Shown: positions 19,283-30,097 of the stretch, in pieces
Position numbering within the stretch: the first letter of the stretch is position 1
How the letters are laid out: every line of letters starts with the position of its first letter
Program-made: the position numbers and the translations under genes
Origin: Atlantibacter hermannii
GTDB taxonomy: Bacteria; Pseudomonadota; Gammaproteobacteria; Enterobacterales; Enterobacteriaceae
Length of the DNA stretch: 64,000 nucleotides
Reading direction: 5' to 3'
NCBI RefSeq assembly: GCF_009907385.1
Contig: NZ_JAAATR010000042.1
Span: 1 to 64,000, forward strand
The notes under the pieces: generated by a model
What the model was told of the DNA's origin: nothing
What the model saw: only the letters and a program-made list of their open reading frames with translations
Databases searched by the model: none

Positions 19283-20392
19283 TTAGCTTTTCGGCGACAC
19301 CTTCAACAGCTGGCCGTCGGATTCGTCGGTCAGCACATATAAATAGCCATCCGGCCCGACGCGCACATCGCGGATACGCTGTTTCCGCGACTCCAGCAAG
19401 CGCCCGTCCTCTTTAACGCTGTTGCCATTGACGGTCATTTCGATCAGGTTTTTATCTTTCAGCGCGCCGATAAACAGTTTGTTTTTCCACTGGGGGAAGG
19501 TGTCAGCGTTATAGAACGCCATACTGCTCAGCGCCGGAGAGTGCTCCCACCAGAAAATCGGCTGCTCGGTGCCCGCCACTTTGCCGCCTTTGGCTTCCGG
19601 GATCTTTAACCCGCTGTAATTGATGCCCCAGGTCGCGAGCGGCCAGCCGTAGTTTTTGCCGCGCTCGGGAATATTAATCTCATCGCCGCCGCGCGGGCCA
19701 TGTTCGTTAAGCCACAGCGCGTTGCTCCACGGGTTCATCGCCAGCCCCTGCGGGTTGCGGATGCCGTAAGCCCAGATTTCCGGTTTCGCGCCCGGCTGAT
19801 TCACAAACGGGTTATCGTCAGGCACCTTGCCCTGATCGGTCAGACGGATCAGTTTGCCCTGATGCTTATCCAGATCCTGGGCGGTGGGCCGCTGGTTGTT
19901 CTCGCCTAACGCGATATACAGATAGCCTTTGCCGTCAAACACCATACGCCCGCCGAAGTGGTTGCCGGTAGAGAGCTTCGGAAGCTGGCGGAACACCACG
20001 GTGAAGTTTTCCAGCCGTTTAACGTCATCGCTCAGGCGGCCATAGCCCACGGCAGTGCCCGCTTTACCGTCGCTGCCCGCTTCGGAATAGCTCAGCCACA
20101 CCCGGCGGCTTTGGGCAAAATCCGGTGCCAGCACCACGTCCAGCAGCCCGCCCTGCCCTTCAGCCCAGACATCCGGCACACCGACGATGGGGTCAGAAAG
20201 CCCTTCGCCGGGCTGCCAGCGTTTAAGCTGGCCGTCACGCAGCGTGATCAGCATGCCCTGATTATCCGGTAAAAACGCCAGCGACCAGGGATGATCGAGC
20301 TTGCTTTGCAGGACTTCAACATTGACGTCCTGCGCCTGGGCAGAAACGCTGACGAACAACAGGGCGGCAACAATGGACACGCGCGGTTTCAT
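19283..20392 (-). CDS. yliI: YliI, PQQ-dependent soluble aldose sugar dehydrogenase
   Basis: A 369-residue periplasmic beta-propeller protein with a signal peptide ending near residue 20 (SVSAQAQD). It belongs to the soluble glucose dehydrogenase/sorbosone dehydrogenase group; the K-12 protein (Asd) oxidises aldoses when given PQQ. Propeller signatures include LDVVLAPDFAQSRRVWLSYS, GNHFGGRMVFDGKGYLYIAL and IWAYGIRNPQGLAMNP, with the LNEHGPRGGDEIN loop. Convergent with gstB and downstream of bssR. Confidence 0.93.
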   Translation of the reverse strand: MKPRVSIVAALLFVSVSAQAQDVNVEVLQSKLDHPWSLAFLPDNQGMLITLRDGQLKRWQPGEGLSDPIVGVPDVWAEGQGGLLDVVLAPDFAQSRRVWLSYSEAGSDGKAGTAVGYGRLSDDVKRLENFTVVFRQLPKLSTGNHFGGRMVFDGKGYLYIALGENNQRPTAQDLDKHQGKLIRLTDQGKVPDDNPFVNQPGAKPEIWAYGIRNPQGLAMNPWSNALWLNEHGPRGGDEINIPERGKNYGWPLATWGINYSGLKIPEAKGGKVAGTEQPIFWWEHSPALSSMAFYNADTFPQWKNKLFIGALKDKNLIEMTVNGNSVKEDGRLLESRKQRIRDVRVGPDGYLYVLTDESDGQLLKVSPKS

Positions 20393-20469
20393 GGCTCTCT
20401 CCTCAGTTTTCGATAAGGTTAGCCAGCGCGCCGACGAAGGGCGGGAATTTTACAAAACCTTTAACAAAT

Positions 20470-20490
20470 CGGGGGAGCAGCGCTCCCCCG
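20470..20490 (-). terminator. Terminator downstream of bssR
   Basis: CGGGGGAGC (20470-20478) and GCTCCCCCG (20482-20490) form a perfect 9-bp stem with a 3-base loop. On the bssR strand it is followed by ATTTGTTAAAGGTTTT. It begins 4 bp past the bssR stop. Confidence 0.75.
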
Positions 20491-20493
20491 GGT

Positions 20494-20877
20494 TCAGGCC
20501 TCTGCGGGAGCCTGATAGTGGGTGAGTTGACGAATGCTCTGGTTCAATGTGGCAATGGCGCGCTCCAGCTTATCGGCATCTACCGTGATATAGAGCGGGC
20601 AATCGTGGCTGCCGGTCATTAAACACACCGCCGCGCTGGATATCGCATCCAGCCCGCGGTGCAATGCCGCCAGCTCATCTTCGCGTAGCGCCAGTTTCAA
20701 ACGCGGGTGTTTTTCCCGCCAGAAGGCGCATAAAGCAAACAAATTATCGCGCAGATGATTGCTCTCAGCCACCGACATATATCCCTTCGCTTTTCTCAAC
20801 TTCAGGTACGCAGAAAGTGCATTTCTGGCCACGATCAGCTTCTGGTAGAGATCGTGTTTGAGTCTGGCAACGGACAT
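20494..20877 (-). CDS. bssR: BssR, regulator of biofilm through signal secretion
   Basis: A 127-residue protein of the same length as K-12 BssR (YliH). Identity is strongest at the core LRKAKGYMSVAESNHLRDN and in AAVCLMTGSHDCP-ITVDADKLE, and weaker at the ends. In E. coli BssR alters biofilm formation and indole/AI-2 handling; the mechanism is unknown. The frame opens at 20901, but the ATG at 20875-20877 (MSVARLKHD) has GGAGG eight bases upstream. It is followed by a strong hairpin. Confidence 0.88.
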   Translation of the reverse strand: MSVARLKHDLYQKLIVARNALSAYLKLRKAKGYMSVAESNHLRDNLFALCAFWREKHPRLKLALREDELAALHRGLDAISSAAVCLMTGSHDCPLYITVDADKLERAIATLNQSIRQLTHYQAPAEA

Positions 20878-21166
20878 AACGGTATCCTCCCTGTGCGACA
20901 TCTAACATGCACAGACAGAGTATGGCTAATTTCTGAGCGTTCACATGTTTTAAATCAACTTTCCATCACACATTAACATTATTTACATTGACACAACGCC
21001 AGCGAAGCGGCAGGAGAGGCGCACCGGATCAATACCAGGAAAGGATGAGATTGTCGGTTATTCAGGCGAGATAACCGTTTTGATCACCCGCGCCAACGGG
21101 AACGGTTTTCTCTGCTATGGTGAAAAACAGGCCAGGCGGTACATTCATATTGATTCTGAGGGATCC
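20878..21166. other. Intergenic region between bssR and the LysR-type gene
   Basis: These 289 bp separate two divergent genes and must hold both promoters. The bssR-proximal 110 bp are AT-rich (ACATTAACATTATTTACATTGACA at its core, quoted only in part: TTTACATTGACA). I see no clear inverted repeat of the LysR T-N11-A type that stands out, and no RNA gene. Confidence 0.4.
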
Positions 21167-22075
21167 ATGTCCACCAATTCAGTTTCAGAAAAAACCTGCG
21201 CATTAACAAAAATAGATCTGAACCTGCTGGCCATTTTCTGTTTAATTTACAGTATGGGCAGCATTAGCAAGGCCGCAGATATGCTGGACATTTCCGCTTC
21301 AGCCGTCAGCCAGTCGTTGAAAAAATTACGCGAACTCATGGGCGATAATTTATTCGTTCGCAGCGGGAATACGCTTTTACCCACGGTCTATGCGGATGAA
21401 CTTTACGATAATATTCTCCCCGTTTTAGATTCGCTCTCAAGTTTACTTCCTCTATCAGCGCAGGTAAAAAAGAAAAGATTAACGCTTTATACTGAACCCT
21501 ATATATCACCGCTGGTCATCCCCGAATTAACGGAAAAAATTATTACGTCGCAATCTGACATCAGCCTGTTGCATCGCACCGCAGATTTAAATGAACATAA
21601 CATCACGGAACTGTTAAATATGCGTCAGGCTGACGTCGTGTTTTCAACGTTTGCGGTAGAGAGCAGTAATATAACCTGCCAGAAAGTTGCTGAGATGAAA
21701 CTGGTACTGATTGTCTCCCAACAAAGTGAGCTTTATGGCGATGCCATTACTGAGGCCTTATTTACAGATGCCAGTCTGATTGGCTACAACACTAAAAACG
21801 AAAAAATTATTTATCACCGAAGCATTGTTGATAAAAAATTTAGATCGCGTGAACGGTGTCTTTTAACCACCTCATTTTCCTCTTTACTGTTAATCGTTTC
21901 AAAAACCAATTGCCTGGGGATCATCCCGGAAAAGTTATTTTCAACCTATCGCGAAATGTATCAACTAAAAAAACTGGAAACGCCTTTTGCATTACCGCAC
22001 TTCAGTATTTTTTCATCCTGCCGTAAAGAAACTAACAAAATGCTCCAGTGGTTATTAACAGACATTCACAACTAA
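21167..22075 (+). CDS. LysR-type transcriptional regulator, YbeF/LeuO-like
   Basis: A 302-residue LysR-type regulator by the chosen ATG at 21167, which follows GAGGGATCC; the frame itself opens at 21080. The winged HTH is clear: KIDLNLLAIFCLIYSMGSIS then KAADMLDISASAVSQSLKKL, about residues 16-54, then LFVRSGNTLLPT. The effector domain is weakly conserved and I cannot name a ligand. The IDLNLL start is typical of the LeuO/YbeF/NodD-like subgroup. The gene is distinctly AT-rich against its neighbours, and K-12 has bssR and rimO adjacent here, so it looks acquired or retained only in some lineages. It converges with, and overlaps by 4 bp, a 66-residue HTH-like gene. Confidence 0.85.
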   Translation: MSTNSVSEKTCALTKIDLNLLAIFCLIYSMGSISKAADMLDISASAVSQSLKKLRELMGDNLFVRSGNTLLPTVYADELYDNILPVLDSLSSLLPLSAQVKKKRLTLYTEPYISPLVIPELTEKIITSQSDISLLHRTADLNEHNITELLNMRQADVVFSTFAVESSNITCQKVAEMKLVLIVSQQSELYGDAITEALFTDASLIGYNTKNEKIIYHRSIVDKKFRSRERCLLTTSFSSLLLIVSKTNCLGIIPEKLFSTYREMYQLKKLETPFALPHFSIFSSCRKETNKMLQWLLTDIHN

Positions 22076-22272
22076 ATCAGACTGGCAACCGCTCCGGTAC
22101 GTGAAACCTGCTTACGGCGATGATCAATCTCATCCCGGAAAATAATCTTAAGCGCCGCGATTAATTCCGGTCGGGTGAGTCCGGTGGCGGTGGCGATCTG
22201 AACCAAATCAACACCATGATCATGGAGCGTTTTCGCCATTTCTAATTTCGCCAGCAAATCTACATCTTTCAT
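22072..22272 (-). CDS. Small HTH-like hypothetical protein (66 aa)
   Basis: The frame extends to 22347, but the ATG at 22270-22272 (MKDVDLLAKLEMAKTLHDHG) follows CGAGGTATCC and gives a compact 66-residue protein. Residues about 12-42 look like a helix-turn-helix (AKTLHDHGVDLVQIATATG then LTRPELIAAL), with a basic tail HRRKQVSR. I do not recognise a named family and K-12 has no obvious counterpart at this place. It is convergent with the LysR-type gene, sharing four bases at the stops, and divergent from rimO. It could be a small DNA-binding regulator; this is inference only. Confidence 0.65.
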   Translation of the reverse strand: MKDVDLLAKLEMAKTLHDHGVDLVQIATATGLTRPELIAALKIIFRDEIDHRRKQVSRTGAVASLI

Positions 22273-22466
22273 TGGATACCTCGTAACAGTGAGTGGCTGA
22301 ATACAAAGTATCCTGTTACCTCCTTTGAACCCATTAGTGAAACGCAAAGCCGGGATGAGTATGGCTTAATGAAGACGTAATTTACGTACAGATGTGTATA
22401 AATTCCCCGAGGAAATCCGTACAATCCCTGCCCTGACCATTCGATAACTGACTATTTTTTGACCTT

Positions 22467-23792
22467 ATGAGCAATGTATCACACCAGCCGAAAATCGGCT
22501 TCGTCTCCCTGGGCTGCCCGAAAAACCTGGTGGACTCTGAACGCATCCTGACTGAACTGCGTACCGAAGGGTATGACGTGGTGCCGAGTTACGACAATGC
22601 CGATATGGTGATCGTCAACACCTGCGGCTTTATCGACAGCGCGGTGCAGGAGTCGCTGGAGGCCATTGGCGAAGCGTTAAACGAGAACGGCAAGGTGATT
22701 GTGACCGGCTGCCTTGGCGCGAAAGAAGATCAAATCCGCGAAGTGCATCCGAAGGTGCTGGAAATCACCGGGCCGCACAGCTACGAGCAGGTGCTGGAAC
22801 ATGTGCATCACTATGTGCCGAAGCCGAAGCACAACCCGTTTTTAAGCCTGGTGCCGGAACAGGGCGTCAAGCTGACCCCGCGCCACTACGCGTACCTGAA
22901 AATTTCCGAAGGCTGCAACCACCGCTGCACCTTCTGCATTATCCCGTCAATGCGCGGCGATCTGGTGAGCCGCCCGATTGGCGAGGTGCTGTCAGAAGCC
23001 AAACGTCTGGCCGACGCGGGCGTGAAAGAAATTCTGGTGATCTCCCAGGATACCTCCGCTTACGGCGTCGATGTGAAACACCGCATGGGCTTCCACAACG
23101 GCGAGCCGGTGAAAACCAGCATGGTCGGCCTGTGCGAACAGCTGGCGAAACTGGGAATCTGGACGCGTCTGCATTACGTATACCCGTACCCGCACGTCGA
23201 CGATGTGATCCCGCTGATGGCCGAAGGCAAAGTGCTGCCTTATCTGGACATCCCGTTACAGCACGCCAGCCCGCGCATCCTGAAGTTGATGAAACGTCCA
23301 GGTTCAGTGGATCGCCAGCTGCAGCGCATCAAGCAGTGGCGCGAGATTTGCCCGGAATTAACCCTGCGCTCGACCTTTATCGTCGGCTTCCCGGGCGAAA
23401 CCGAAGAAGACTTCCAGATGCTGCTCGACTTCCTGAAAGAAGCCCGCCTGGACCGCGTGGGCTGCTTTAAGTACAGCCCGGTTGAAGGCGCTGGCGCTAA
23501 CGAATTGCCGGATCAGATCCCGGAAGAGGTGAAGGAAGCGCGCTGGAACCGCTTTATGCAGCTCCAGCAGCAGATTTCCGCCGAGCGCCTGCAGGAAAAA
23601 GTGGGTCGCGAAATCCTGGTCATCATCGATGAGGTGGACGAAGAAGGCGCGATTGGCCGCAGCATGGCGGACGCTCCGGAAATTGACGGCGCGGTCTACC
23701 TGAACGGCGAAACCGGCGTCAAGCCGGGCGACATTATCCGCGTGAAAGTGGAAAACGCCGACGAGTACGATCTGTGGGGCAGCCGCGTTTAA
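22467..23792 (+). CDS. rimO: RimO, ribosomal protein S12 methylthiotransferase
   Basis: A 441-residue radical-SAM enzyme that methylthiolates Asp89 of S12. Three N-terminal cysteines for the auxiliary cluster (Cys17, Cys53, Cys82), the radical-SAM CNHRCTFC (Cys150, Cys154, Cys157) and a C-terminal TRAM domain (about 375-441) are all present. Length equals K-12 RimO. It is monocistronic and followed by a strong terminator. Confidence 0.97.
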   Translation: MSNVSHQPKIGFVSLGCPKNLVDSERILTELRTEGYDVVPSYDNADMVIVNTCGFIDSAVQESLEAIGEALNENGKVIVTGCLGAKEDQIREVHPKVLEITGPHSYEQVLEHVHHYVPKPKHNPFLSLVPEQGVKLTPRHYAYLKISEGCNHRCTFCIIPSMRGDLVSRPIGEVLSEAKRLADAGVKEILVISQDTSAYGVDVKHRMGFHNGEPVKTSMVGLCEQLAKLGIWTRLHYVYPYPHVDDVIPLMAEGKVLPYLDIPLQHASPRILKLMKRPGSVDRQLQRIKQWREICPELTLRSTFIVGFPGETEEDFQMLLDFLKEARLDRVGCFKYSPVEGAGANELPDQIPEEVKEARWNRFMQLQQQISAERLQEKVGREILVIIDEVDEEGAIGRSMADAPEIDGAVYLNGETGVKPGDIIRVKVENADEYDLWGSRV

Positions 23793-23806
23793 GCGCGCTT
23801 GCTGTG

Positions 23807-23837
23807 AAAAAGGCTGCCGACTGGCAGCCTTTTTTTA
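23807..23837 (+). terminator. Rho-independent terminator of rimO
   Basis: AAAAAGGCTGCC pairs with GGCAGCCTTTTT around GACT (core stem 23811-23818 with 23823-23830), followed by seven T. On the minus strand the symmetrical A/T flanks make it suitable for gsiD as well; it reaches the gsiD stop. Confidence 0.93.
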
Positions 23838-24746
23838 TCCTTTTATTTTCGGATCCAGCGCATCGCGCAAACCGTCGCCCAATAAATTAAACGCCAGCAC
23901 CGTCAGGAAAATCGCCAGGCTCGGGAACAGCGCCACGTGCGGCGCAATCACCATATCCGCGCGGGCCTCGTTGAGCATCGCCCCCCACTCCGGCGTCGGC
24001 GGCTGCGCGCCTAAGCCGAGGAACGACAGGCTGGCGGCGGAGATAATCGAGGTGCCGATACGCATGGTGAAATAGACCACGATCGACGATACCGTACCCG
24101 GCAGAATATGGCGGAACAGGATGGTGAAATCCGATGCCCCGATGCTGCGCGCCGATTCGATAAAGGTTTGCTGCTTCAGCACCAGCGTATTGCCGCGCAC
24201 CAGGCGGGCAAAAGCCGGGATACTGAAAATTGCCACCGCGATAATCACGTTAGTCATCCCGCTGCCCATCACCGCCACCACGGCAATCGCCAGCAAAATG
24301 CCCGGAAACGCGAACAGCACGTCGCAGATGCGCATGATAATGCGATCCCACCAGCCTTCGTAATAACCCGCCAGCAGGCCGAACACCGTGCCAATGGCCG
24401 CGCCCACCAGCACCGCCAGCACCCCGGCGGCCAGCGAAATACGCGAGCCCACCAGTACCCGGCTGAAAATATCGCGCCCCAGAGAGTCCACGCCGAACCA
24501 GTGCATCAGCGACGGACCGTCGTTGAGCCGGTCATAATCGAAGTAGTTTTCCGCATCAAACGGGGCCAGCCAGGGGGCTGCCACCGCCAGCAGGATCAGC
24601 AACAGCACAAAGCCGCCGGCGATCATCGCCACCGGCTGGCGCTTCAGCCGCCGCCAGAATTCCGACCACGGGGTGCGCACCTGATGAGGATGCAGCCCTG
24701 GCATCGCGTTGAGTACCGCCTGTCGGCGCCAGTTAAAAAGTCGCAT
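23835..24746 (-). CDS. gsiD: Glutathione ABC transporter permease GsiD
   Basis: A 303-residue permease of the DppC/OppC type, the length of K-12 GsiD and starting with the same [16 protein letters not shown]. It has a cytoplasmic N-terminal arm, six membrane segments and the EAA-type loop ([20 protein letters not shown]). With GsiC it forms the channel of the glutathione importer. It is the last gene of gsiABCD, two bases after gsiC. Confidence 0.96.
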   Translation of the reverse strand: MRLFNWRRQAVLNAMPGLHPHQVRTPWSEFWRRLKRQPVAMIAGGFVLLLILLAVAAPWLAPFDAENYFDYDRLNDGPSLMHWFGVDSLGRDIFSRVLVGSRISLAAGVLAVLVGAAIGTVFGLLAGYYEGWWDRIIMRICDVLFAFPGILLAIAVVAVMGSGMTNVIIAVAIFSIPAFARLVRGNTLVLKQQTFIESARSIGASDFTILFRHILPGTVSSIVVYFTMRIGTSIISAASLSFLGLGAQPPTPEWGAMLNEARADMVIAPHVALFPSLAIFLTVLAFNLLGDGLRDALDPKIKG

Positions 24747-24748
24747 CC

Positions 24749-25669
24749 TTACTTGTACCTGATAGCCGGGTTAATGGCAGCGTAGAGTACGTCCACCACT
24801 AAGTTGATAAGAATAAATTCCAGCGAAAACAGCAATACCTCCGCCTGAATCACCGGGTAGTCGCGCATTTCCACCGAATCCACCAGCAAGCGCCCCAGCC
24901 CCGGCCAGTTGAACACTTTTTCCACCACTATTGAGCCGCCGAGCAGGAAGCCGAACTGCAGGCCCATCATGGTGACGACCGGGATCATGGCGTTGCGCAG
25001 CGCGTGTTTCATCACGACCCAGCGTTCGGTCACGCCTTTGGCCCTGGCGGTACGGATATAATCCTCCCCCAGCACATCGACAAACGACGCGCGGGTAAAG
25101 CGCGCCATCACCGCCGATACCGCCGCGCCCAGGGTGATGGACGGCAGAATGTAGTGCTGCCAGCTGTCCGCGCCGACGGTGGGCAACCAGCCCAGCTCCA
25201 CGGAAAAGACCTGCATCAACAGCATCCCCAGGGCAAATGCCGGGAAGGAGATGCCGGATACTGCCAGGGTCATACTCAACCGATCCGGCCAGCGGTTGCG
25301 CCATACCGCCGCAATCACGCCCGCCGCCAGGCCGAACAGCACCGCCCAGACCATGCTGGCGAGGGTTAACCAGAGCGTGGGCATAAAGCGGCTGGCGATC
25401 TCCCCGGAAACCGGGCGGCGTGACACCAGCGAGGTGCCGAAATCACCCTGTAACACGTTGCCCATATAGCTTAAAAACTGCGACCACAAGGGCTTATCGA
25501 GACCCAACTGGCTGCGCACCATCTCAATCACCTGCGCGTCAGCCTCCGGCCCGGCAATCAGCCGCGCCGGATCCCCGGGCAACAGGTGAACAAATAAAAA
25601 CACCAGCACCGCCACAATAAACAGCGTCGGGATGAGTCCCAGCAGGCGTTTCACCACATAACTGAACAT
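24749..25669 (-). CDS. gsiC: Glutathione ABC transporter permease GsiC
   Basis: A 306-residue DppB/OppB-type permease with six membrane segments. It begins [17 protein letters not shown] and has the periplasmic loop [14 protein letters not shown], typical of the family, plus the EAA loop [19 protein letters not shown]. It partners GsiD. The gap to gsiB (45 bp) contains a strong hairpin that probably lowers expression of the permeases relative to the binding protein. Confidence 0.96.
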   Translation of the reverse strand: MFSYVVKRLLGLIPTLFIVAVLVFLFVHLLPGDPARLIAGPEADAQVIEMVRSQLGLDKPLWSQFLSYMGNVLQGDFGTSLVSRRPVSGEIASRFMPTLWLTLASMVWAVLFGLAAGVIAAVWRNRWPDRLSMTLAVSGISFPAFALGMLLMQVFSVELGWLPTVGADSWQHYILPSITLGAAVSAVMARFTRASFVDVLGEDYIRTARAKGVTERWVVMKHALRNAMIPVVTMMGLQFGFLLGGSIVVEKVFNWPGLGRLLVDSVEMRDYPVIQAEVLLFSLEFILINLVVDVLYAAINPAIRYK

Positions 25670-25689
25670 CGCGATCCTTTAGCGTGCGT

Positions 25690-25709
25690 CTCCCCCGCTG
25701 CCGGGGGAG
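25690..25709 (-). terminator. Intercistronic hairpin between gsiB and gsiC
   Basis: CTCCCCC (25690-25696) pairs with GGGGGAG (25703-25709) around a 6-base loop, directly after the gsiB stop. No T tract follows on the gsi strand. It is best read as a stability or partial-termination element. Confidence 0.6.
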
Positions 25710-25714
25710 CGCCG

Positions 25715-27253
25715 TTATTTAATATCCGCTTCTTCGAAACTAAAGCCGGTATCCGGCATCATGTAAAACCCGCTCAGGGATTTGCTGTGCGCGGAAACCA
25801 GTTTTTCCACCACCAGCGGTACCCACGGGGATTCTTTCCAGATGATTTCCTGGGCGTTTTTATACAGGCTCGCTTTCTGCGCGTTGTCGGTGGTTTTCAG
25901 CGCTTCGGTGAGATCTTTATCCACCTGCGGATTGCTGTAGAACGCGGTATTGAACAGCGTCGGCGGCCAGTTCTGGGAAGCGAACAGCGGCGACAACGCC
26001 CAGTCGGCCTCGCCGGTTGACGCCGACCAGCCGGTGTAGAACATTCTCACGCCGCTCTCTTTCTGACCTTTGCCCTCCACTTCCGCCGCACGCTGCCCGG
26101 CGTCCATGGCGGTGAGTTTCACCTTCACGCCCACCTGCGCCAGTTGCTGCTGGGTAAACTGCAGCACTTTTTGCGCGGTGCTGTGGTTATGGGACGACCA
26201 CAGCGTGGTTTCAAAGCCGTTCGGATAACCCGCCTCTTTCAAAAGCGCGCGCGCTTTAGCCGGATCGTAAGGCCAGGCTTTAAACGGCTCGGCGAAGGCG
26301 ATAGCGGGCGGCACCACGCCGGTTGCCGGCGTGGCGAACCCGGCAAAGGCCACTTTCACCAGCGCATCGCGGTTGATGGCGTAGTTAATGGCTTCACGCA
26401 CTTTCGGGTTGTCGAACGGCTTCTGGGTGACGTTCATGCTGATGTAGCGCTGCATGATAGACGGCGTGGTCACCAGATCCAGTTTGTCGTTCTTCTGAAG
26501 CACCGCGGCCTGCTCGTAAGGGATCGGGAAGGCAAACTGCGCCTCGCCGGTTTGCAGCATCGCCGCGCGGGTGTTGTTGTCGACCACCGGACGCCAGGTG
26601 ATGCTGTCGAGCTTCGGCAGCCCCTGCTCCCAGTAGCTGGCGTTTTTCTTCACCCTGACGAAATCGGTCTGGTTCCAGGTATCCAGCGCGTAAGGCCCGG
26701 TGCCCACCGGATGAAAGCCGATCTCTTTGCCGTATTTCTCCAGCGCCGCCGGGGAGATCATCGCCGTCGCCGGGTGGGCGAGGATATTGATAAACGCCGA
26801 GAACGGCTGCTTCAGGGTGATCTTCACGGTAGACGGGTCCACCGCCTCGGTGCTGGCGATGTTTTTGTACAGGTTATAGCGCTTGAGTTTGCTATCCGGA
26901 TTGCTGGCACGGTCGAGGTTCACTTTCACCGCAGCGGCGTTGAAGTCGGTGCCGTCCTGGAATTTTACGCCCTGACGCAGTTTCACGGTGTATACCAGCC
27001 CGTCATCGGAAACGGTGTAGCTTTCCGCCAGCACGTTTTTCACTTTCATCTCTTTATCCAGGCCAAACAGCCCCTGATAAAACGATTTGGCGACCTGCTG
27101 GGACAGGGTGTCGTTGGCGTCATACGGGTCGAGCGTCGTAAAGTTCGACGCCACCGCCACGGTGACATCCTTTGCCGCGAAGGCGGAACCGGCGAACAGC
27201 GCCGCGCTGATGCTGGCCGCGACCAGTAACTTACGGGTGATGGATTGTGTCAT
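25715..27253 (-). CDS. gsiB: Periplasmic glutathione-binding protein GsiB
   Basis: A 512-residue periplasmic peptide-binding protein (SBP family 5), the length of K-12 GsiB. The signal peptide ends about residue 26 (SAFAAKD). The mature protein has the family's [22 protein letters not shown] and, in the middle, [17 protein letters not shown]. It captures glutathione (and related peptides) for GsiCD. Its start follows gsiA by 38 bp, so it is co-transcribed. Confidence 0.96.
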   Translation of the reverse strand: MTQSITRKLLVAASISAALFAGSAFAAKDVTVAVASNFTTLDPYDANDTLSQQVAKSFYQGLFGLDKEMKVKNVLAESYTVSDDGLVYTVKLRQGVKFQDGTDFNAAAVKVNLDRASNPDSKLKRYNLYKNIASTEAVDPSTVKITLKQPFSAFINILAHPATAMISPAALEKYGKEIGFHPVGTGPYALDTWNQTDFVRVKKNASYWEQGLPKLDSITWRPVVDNNTRAAMLQTGEAQFAFPIPYEQAAVLQKNDKLDLVTTPSIMQRYISMNVTQKPFDNPKVREAINYAINRDALVKVAFAGFATPATGVVPPAIAFAEPFKAWPYDPAKARALLKEAGYPNGFETTLWSSHNHSTAQKVLQFTQQQLAQVGVKVKLTAMDAGQRAAEVEGKGQKESGVRMFYTGWSASTGEADWALSPLFASQNWPPTLFNTAFYSNPQVDKDLTEALKTTDNAQKASLYKNAQEIIWKESPWVPLVVEKLVSAHSKSLSGFYMMPDTGFSFEEADIK

Positions 27254-27291
27254 GTGATTTCCTCATTATCCCTGCATTTTTATAGTTGGCG

Positions 27292-29148
27292 TTACGCGTT
27301 GCCGACGGTATGGCGCGCCACAAAGTGATCAGGCCCGACCGATACCAGCGGGGCAACAAAAGGGTTATCGCCGCGCCTGCGGGTGGCGCTGGGTATTTCA
27401 TCGGATAACAACACCGGCTGGCGACGCCGGTGCGCCGGGTCGGCCACCGGAACGGCGGCCATCAGTTTCCGGGTATACGGGTGCTGCGGATTCTCAAACA
27501 CCGCCTGGCGCGGGCCAATCTCGACAATCTGCCCGAGATACATCACCGCCACGCGGTGGCTGATGCGCTCCACAACCGCCATATCGTGGGAAATAAATAA
27601 AAAGGCGATGCCGAATTCACGCTGCAAGTCGAGCAGCAGATTGATGATCTGCGCGCGAATCGACACATCCAGCGCGGAAACCGACTCATCGGCAATCACC
27701 ACTTTGGGATTAAGCGCCAGCGCCCGGGCGATGCAAATCCGCTGGCGCTGGCCGCCGGAAAACTCATGCGGGTAGCGCCAGGCGTGCTCCGGCTTCAGCC
27801 CGACGCGCTCCAGCAGCCAGGCGACGCGCTGTTCGGCGGCCTCGCCCTTCATCAACCCGTGCACCAGCAGCGGCTCCATAATCGAATAGCCCACCGTCAG
27901 ACGCGGGTCGAGAGAGGCATACGGATCCTGGAAGATAAACTGGATATCCCGGCGCACCGGTTGCATTTCTGACGGGGAAAGCTGGTCAATGCGCTGGCCT
28001 TCAAAAGTAATGCTGCCGGACTCGCTCTCCACCAGCCGCAGCAGAGAACGCCCGATGGTGGATTTTCCGCAGCCGGATTCGCCCACCAGCGCCAGCGTCT
28101 CGCCGGGCCACAGATCAAAACTGACGTGCTCGACGGCGTGTACTTCCCGGGTCACGCGGTTGAGAATACCGCTGCGCACCGGAAAGCGCGTCACCAGGTC
28201 GCGCACCTGCAAAATCGGGCCTTCCCCGGTTATCACCGTATCGCGCGCCGGACGCTTTTCATCCCCGGCGGCGTCATTGAGCAGCGGGAATTTACGCGGC
28301 AGCGGATGGCCTTTCATCGAGCCGAGGCGCGGCACCGCCGCCAGCAGCGCTCTGGTATAAGGGTGCTGAGGATGGCTAAAAATGTCATTTACCGGGGCGG
28401 TTTCTACTGCTTTACCCTGGTACATCACCAGCACCCTATCCGCCAGATCCGCCACCACGCCCATATCGTGCGTGATAAAAATCACGCCCATGGACATTTC
28501 CTGCTGCAACACGCGGATTAGCTGAAGAATTTGCGCCTGGATGGTGACGTCCAGCGCGGTGGTCGGTTCATCGGCAATCAGCACCGCGGGTTTACAGGAG
28601 AGCGCCATGGCGATCATCACCCGCTGGCGCATCCCGCCGGAAAGCTGGTGCGGATAGCGGGATAAAATCGCCTGGGCTTCGGGAATACGCACCAGATCGA
28701 GCATCCGCTTCGCCTCCGCCAGCGCGCTTTTATGGCTCAACCCCTGATGCAGACGAATAGATTCGGCGATTTGCTCGCCCACCGGAAAGACCGGATTCAG
28801 GGAAGTCATCGGCTCCTGGAAAATCATCGCCATATCCGCGCCGCGCACTTCGCGCATCCGCCCCTGGCTTGCGGTCGCGAGATCCAGCACCTGTCCGTTA
28901 CGCCGCCGCAGCCGCATCGGGCCGCTGTTCACCTCGCCGCCCGCCTGTTCAATTAAGCGCATCAGCGCCAGCGCGGTCACCGATTTCCCGGAGCCGGATT
29001 CGCCGACAATCGCCAGGGTTTCTCCGCGCCGCAGCGAGAAGTTAAGCCCGCTGACTGCCTGGGTAACGCCCTGCTCCTGACGGAACGCGACAGTGAGATC
29101 CTCAACCGCAAGGACTTCGTCGTCCGCCAGTAATTCATTCTGTGACAC
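27292..29148 (-). CDS. gsiA: Glutathione ABC transporter ATPase GsiA (fused double ATPase)
   Basis: A 618-residue protein with two ABC domains in one chain, as in K-12 GsiA (623). Both halves carry Walker A (GESGSGKS and GESGCGKS), an LSGGM/FSGGQ signature and Walker B ([20 protein letters not shown]). The open frame extends to 29268 within iaaA, but the GTG at 29146-29148 has AGGAGG five bases before it and gives the right N-terminus, [18 protein letters not shown]. This overlaps the end of iaaA by 14 bases, implying coupled translation. It powers glutathione import. Confidence 0.95.
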   Translation of the reverse strand: MSQNELLADDEVLAVEDLTVAFRQEQGVTQAVSGLNFSLRRGETLAIVGESGSGKSVTALALMRLIEQAGGEVNSGPMRLRRRNGQVLDLATASQGRMREVRGADMAMIFQEPMTSLNPVFPVGEQIAESIRLHQGLSHKSALAEAKRMLDLVRIPEAQAILSRYPHQLSGGMRQRVMIAMALSCKPAVLIADEPTTALDVTIQAQILQLIRVLQQEMSMGVIFITHDMGVVADLADRVLVMYQGKAVETAPVNDIFSHPQHPYTRALLAAVPRLGSMKGHPLPRKFPLLNDAAGDEKRPARDTVITGEGPILQVRDLVTRFPVRSGILNRVTREVHAVEHVSFDLWPGETLALVGESGCGKSTIGRSLLRLVESESGSITFEGQRIDQLSPSEMQPVRRDIQFIFQDPYASLDPRLTVGYSIMEPLLVHGLMKGEAAEQRVAWLLERVGLKPEHAWRYPHEFSGGQRQRICIARALALNPKVVIADESVSALDVSIRAQIINLLLDLQREFGIAFLFISHDMAVVERISHRVAVMYLGQIVEIGPRQAVFENPQHPYTRKLMAAVPVADPAHRRRQPVLLSDEIPSATRRRGDNPFVAPLVSVGPDHFVARHTVGNA

Positions 29149-30097
29149 CAGGGCCTCCTGCTTCCGGATAAATGCCCACCGTGGGCGCATCGCCGACGTA
29201 GCCGTAGCCGCGGTACATGCCTTCGCTGTTAAACGGCATCGCCACGTTGCCTTCCCGGTCAATGGCAATCAGCCCGCCGCTGCCGCCGAGCGCCGGGATC
29301 TTCTCCATCACCACCCGCTCCGCCGCCTGGGGTAAACTCAGCCCGGCGTACTCCATCAGCGCGGCGATGTCATAAGCCGCCAGCGCGCGGATAAACACTT
29401 CGCCGGTGCCGGTACAGGAGACCGCCACGCTGGCATTGTTGGCATAACACCCCGCGCCCGGCAGCGGGGAATCCCCGACCCGGCCCGGCAGTTTATTGGT
29501 CATTCCGCCCGTGGAGGTTGCCGCCGCAAGATTGCCGTGGCGATCCAGCGCCACCGCGCCGACGGTGCCCATTTTACGCTGCTCATCCAGCGGCGCGCTG
29601 TGGTCGAGCTGGACCGCGTTCTGTTGTTGCGCCTGATGCAGCTGTTCCAGCCGCTCCGGGGTGGAAAAAATATCCGGCGAGACGAGCGCCATGCCGTGCT
29701 GATGGGCGAAGGCCTCCGCCCCGTCGCCAATCAGCAGCACGTGCGGGCTTTTTTCCAGCACCAGCCGGGCCGCCTGTACCGGGTTACGCAAATGGCTAAC
29801 GCCCGCTACCGCGCCCGCTTTTAAGGTATGGCCTTCCATCACGCAGGCGTCCAGTTCGTGGGTGGCGTCCCGGGTAAACACCGCGCCGATCCCGGCATTA
29901 AACAACGGGCACTCTTCCAGTAAACGCACGGCTTCGGTAACCGCATCCAGCGCGCTGCCGCCCGCTGCCAGAATCGCCTGTCCGGCTTCAATCACCGTGC
30001 CTAGCGCGGCGATATACTGGCGCTCGCGCTCCGCGCTCACGCTGGCCCGGGCAATCGCCCCCGCGCCGCCGTGTATGGCAATAACCGCTTTTCCCAT
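29135..30097 (-). CDS. iaaA: IaaA, isoaspartyl peptidase / L-asparaginase
   Basis: A 320-residue plant-type asparaginase precursor. It hydrolyses isoaspartyl dipeptides and is made active by autocleavage before the N-terminal nucleophile Thr178, seen in [10 protein letters not shown] (the T of GTVG). Other family marks are IHGGAGAI (8-15), NAGIGAVFT and [18 protein letters not shown]. The ATG at 30095-30097 ([11 protein letters not shown]) is chosen as in K-12; the frame starts further upstream at a TTG-ATG. First gene of the iaaA-gsiABCD operon, divergent from moeA; peptide breakdown fits with glutathione and peptide import. Confidence 0.96.
   Translation of the reverse strand: MGKAVIAIHGGAGAIARASVSAERERQYIAALGTVIEAGQAILAAGGSALDAVTEAVRLLEECPLFNAGIGAVFTRDATHELDACVMEGHTLKAGAVAGVSHLRNPVQAARLVLEKSPHVLLIGDGAEAFAHQHGMALVSPDIFSTPERLEQLHQAQQQNAVQLDHSAPLDEQRKMGTVGAVALDRHGNLAAATSTGGMTNKLPGRVGDSPLPGAGCYANNASVAVSCTGTGEVFIRALAAYDIAALMEYAGLSLPQAAERVVMEKIPALGGSGGLIAIDREGNVAMPFNSEGMYRGYGYVGDAPTVGIYPEAGGPGVTE

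Noticed and set aside
26144-27229. 361-codon plus-strand frame across gsiB
   Set aside because: Antisense shadow of a well conserved gene; Arg/His/Val-rich with no recognisable domain.
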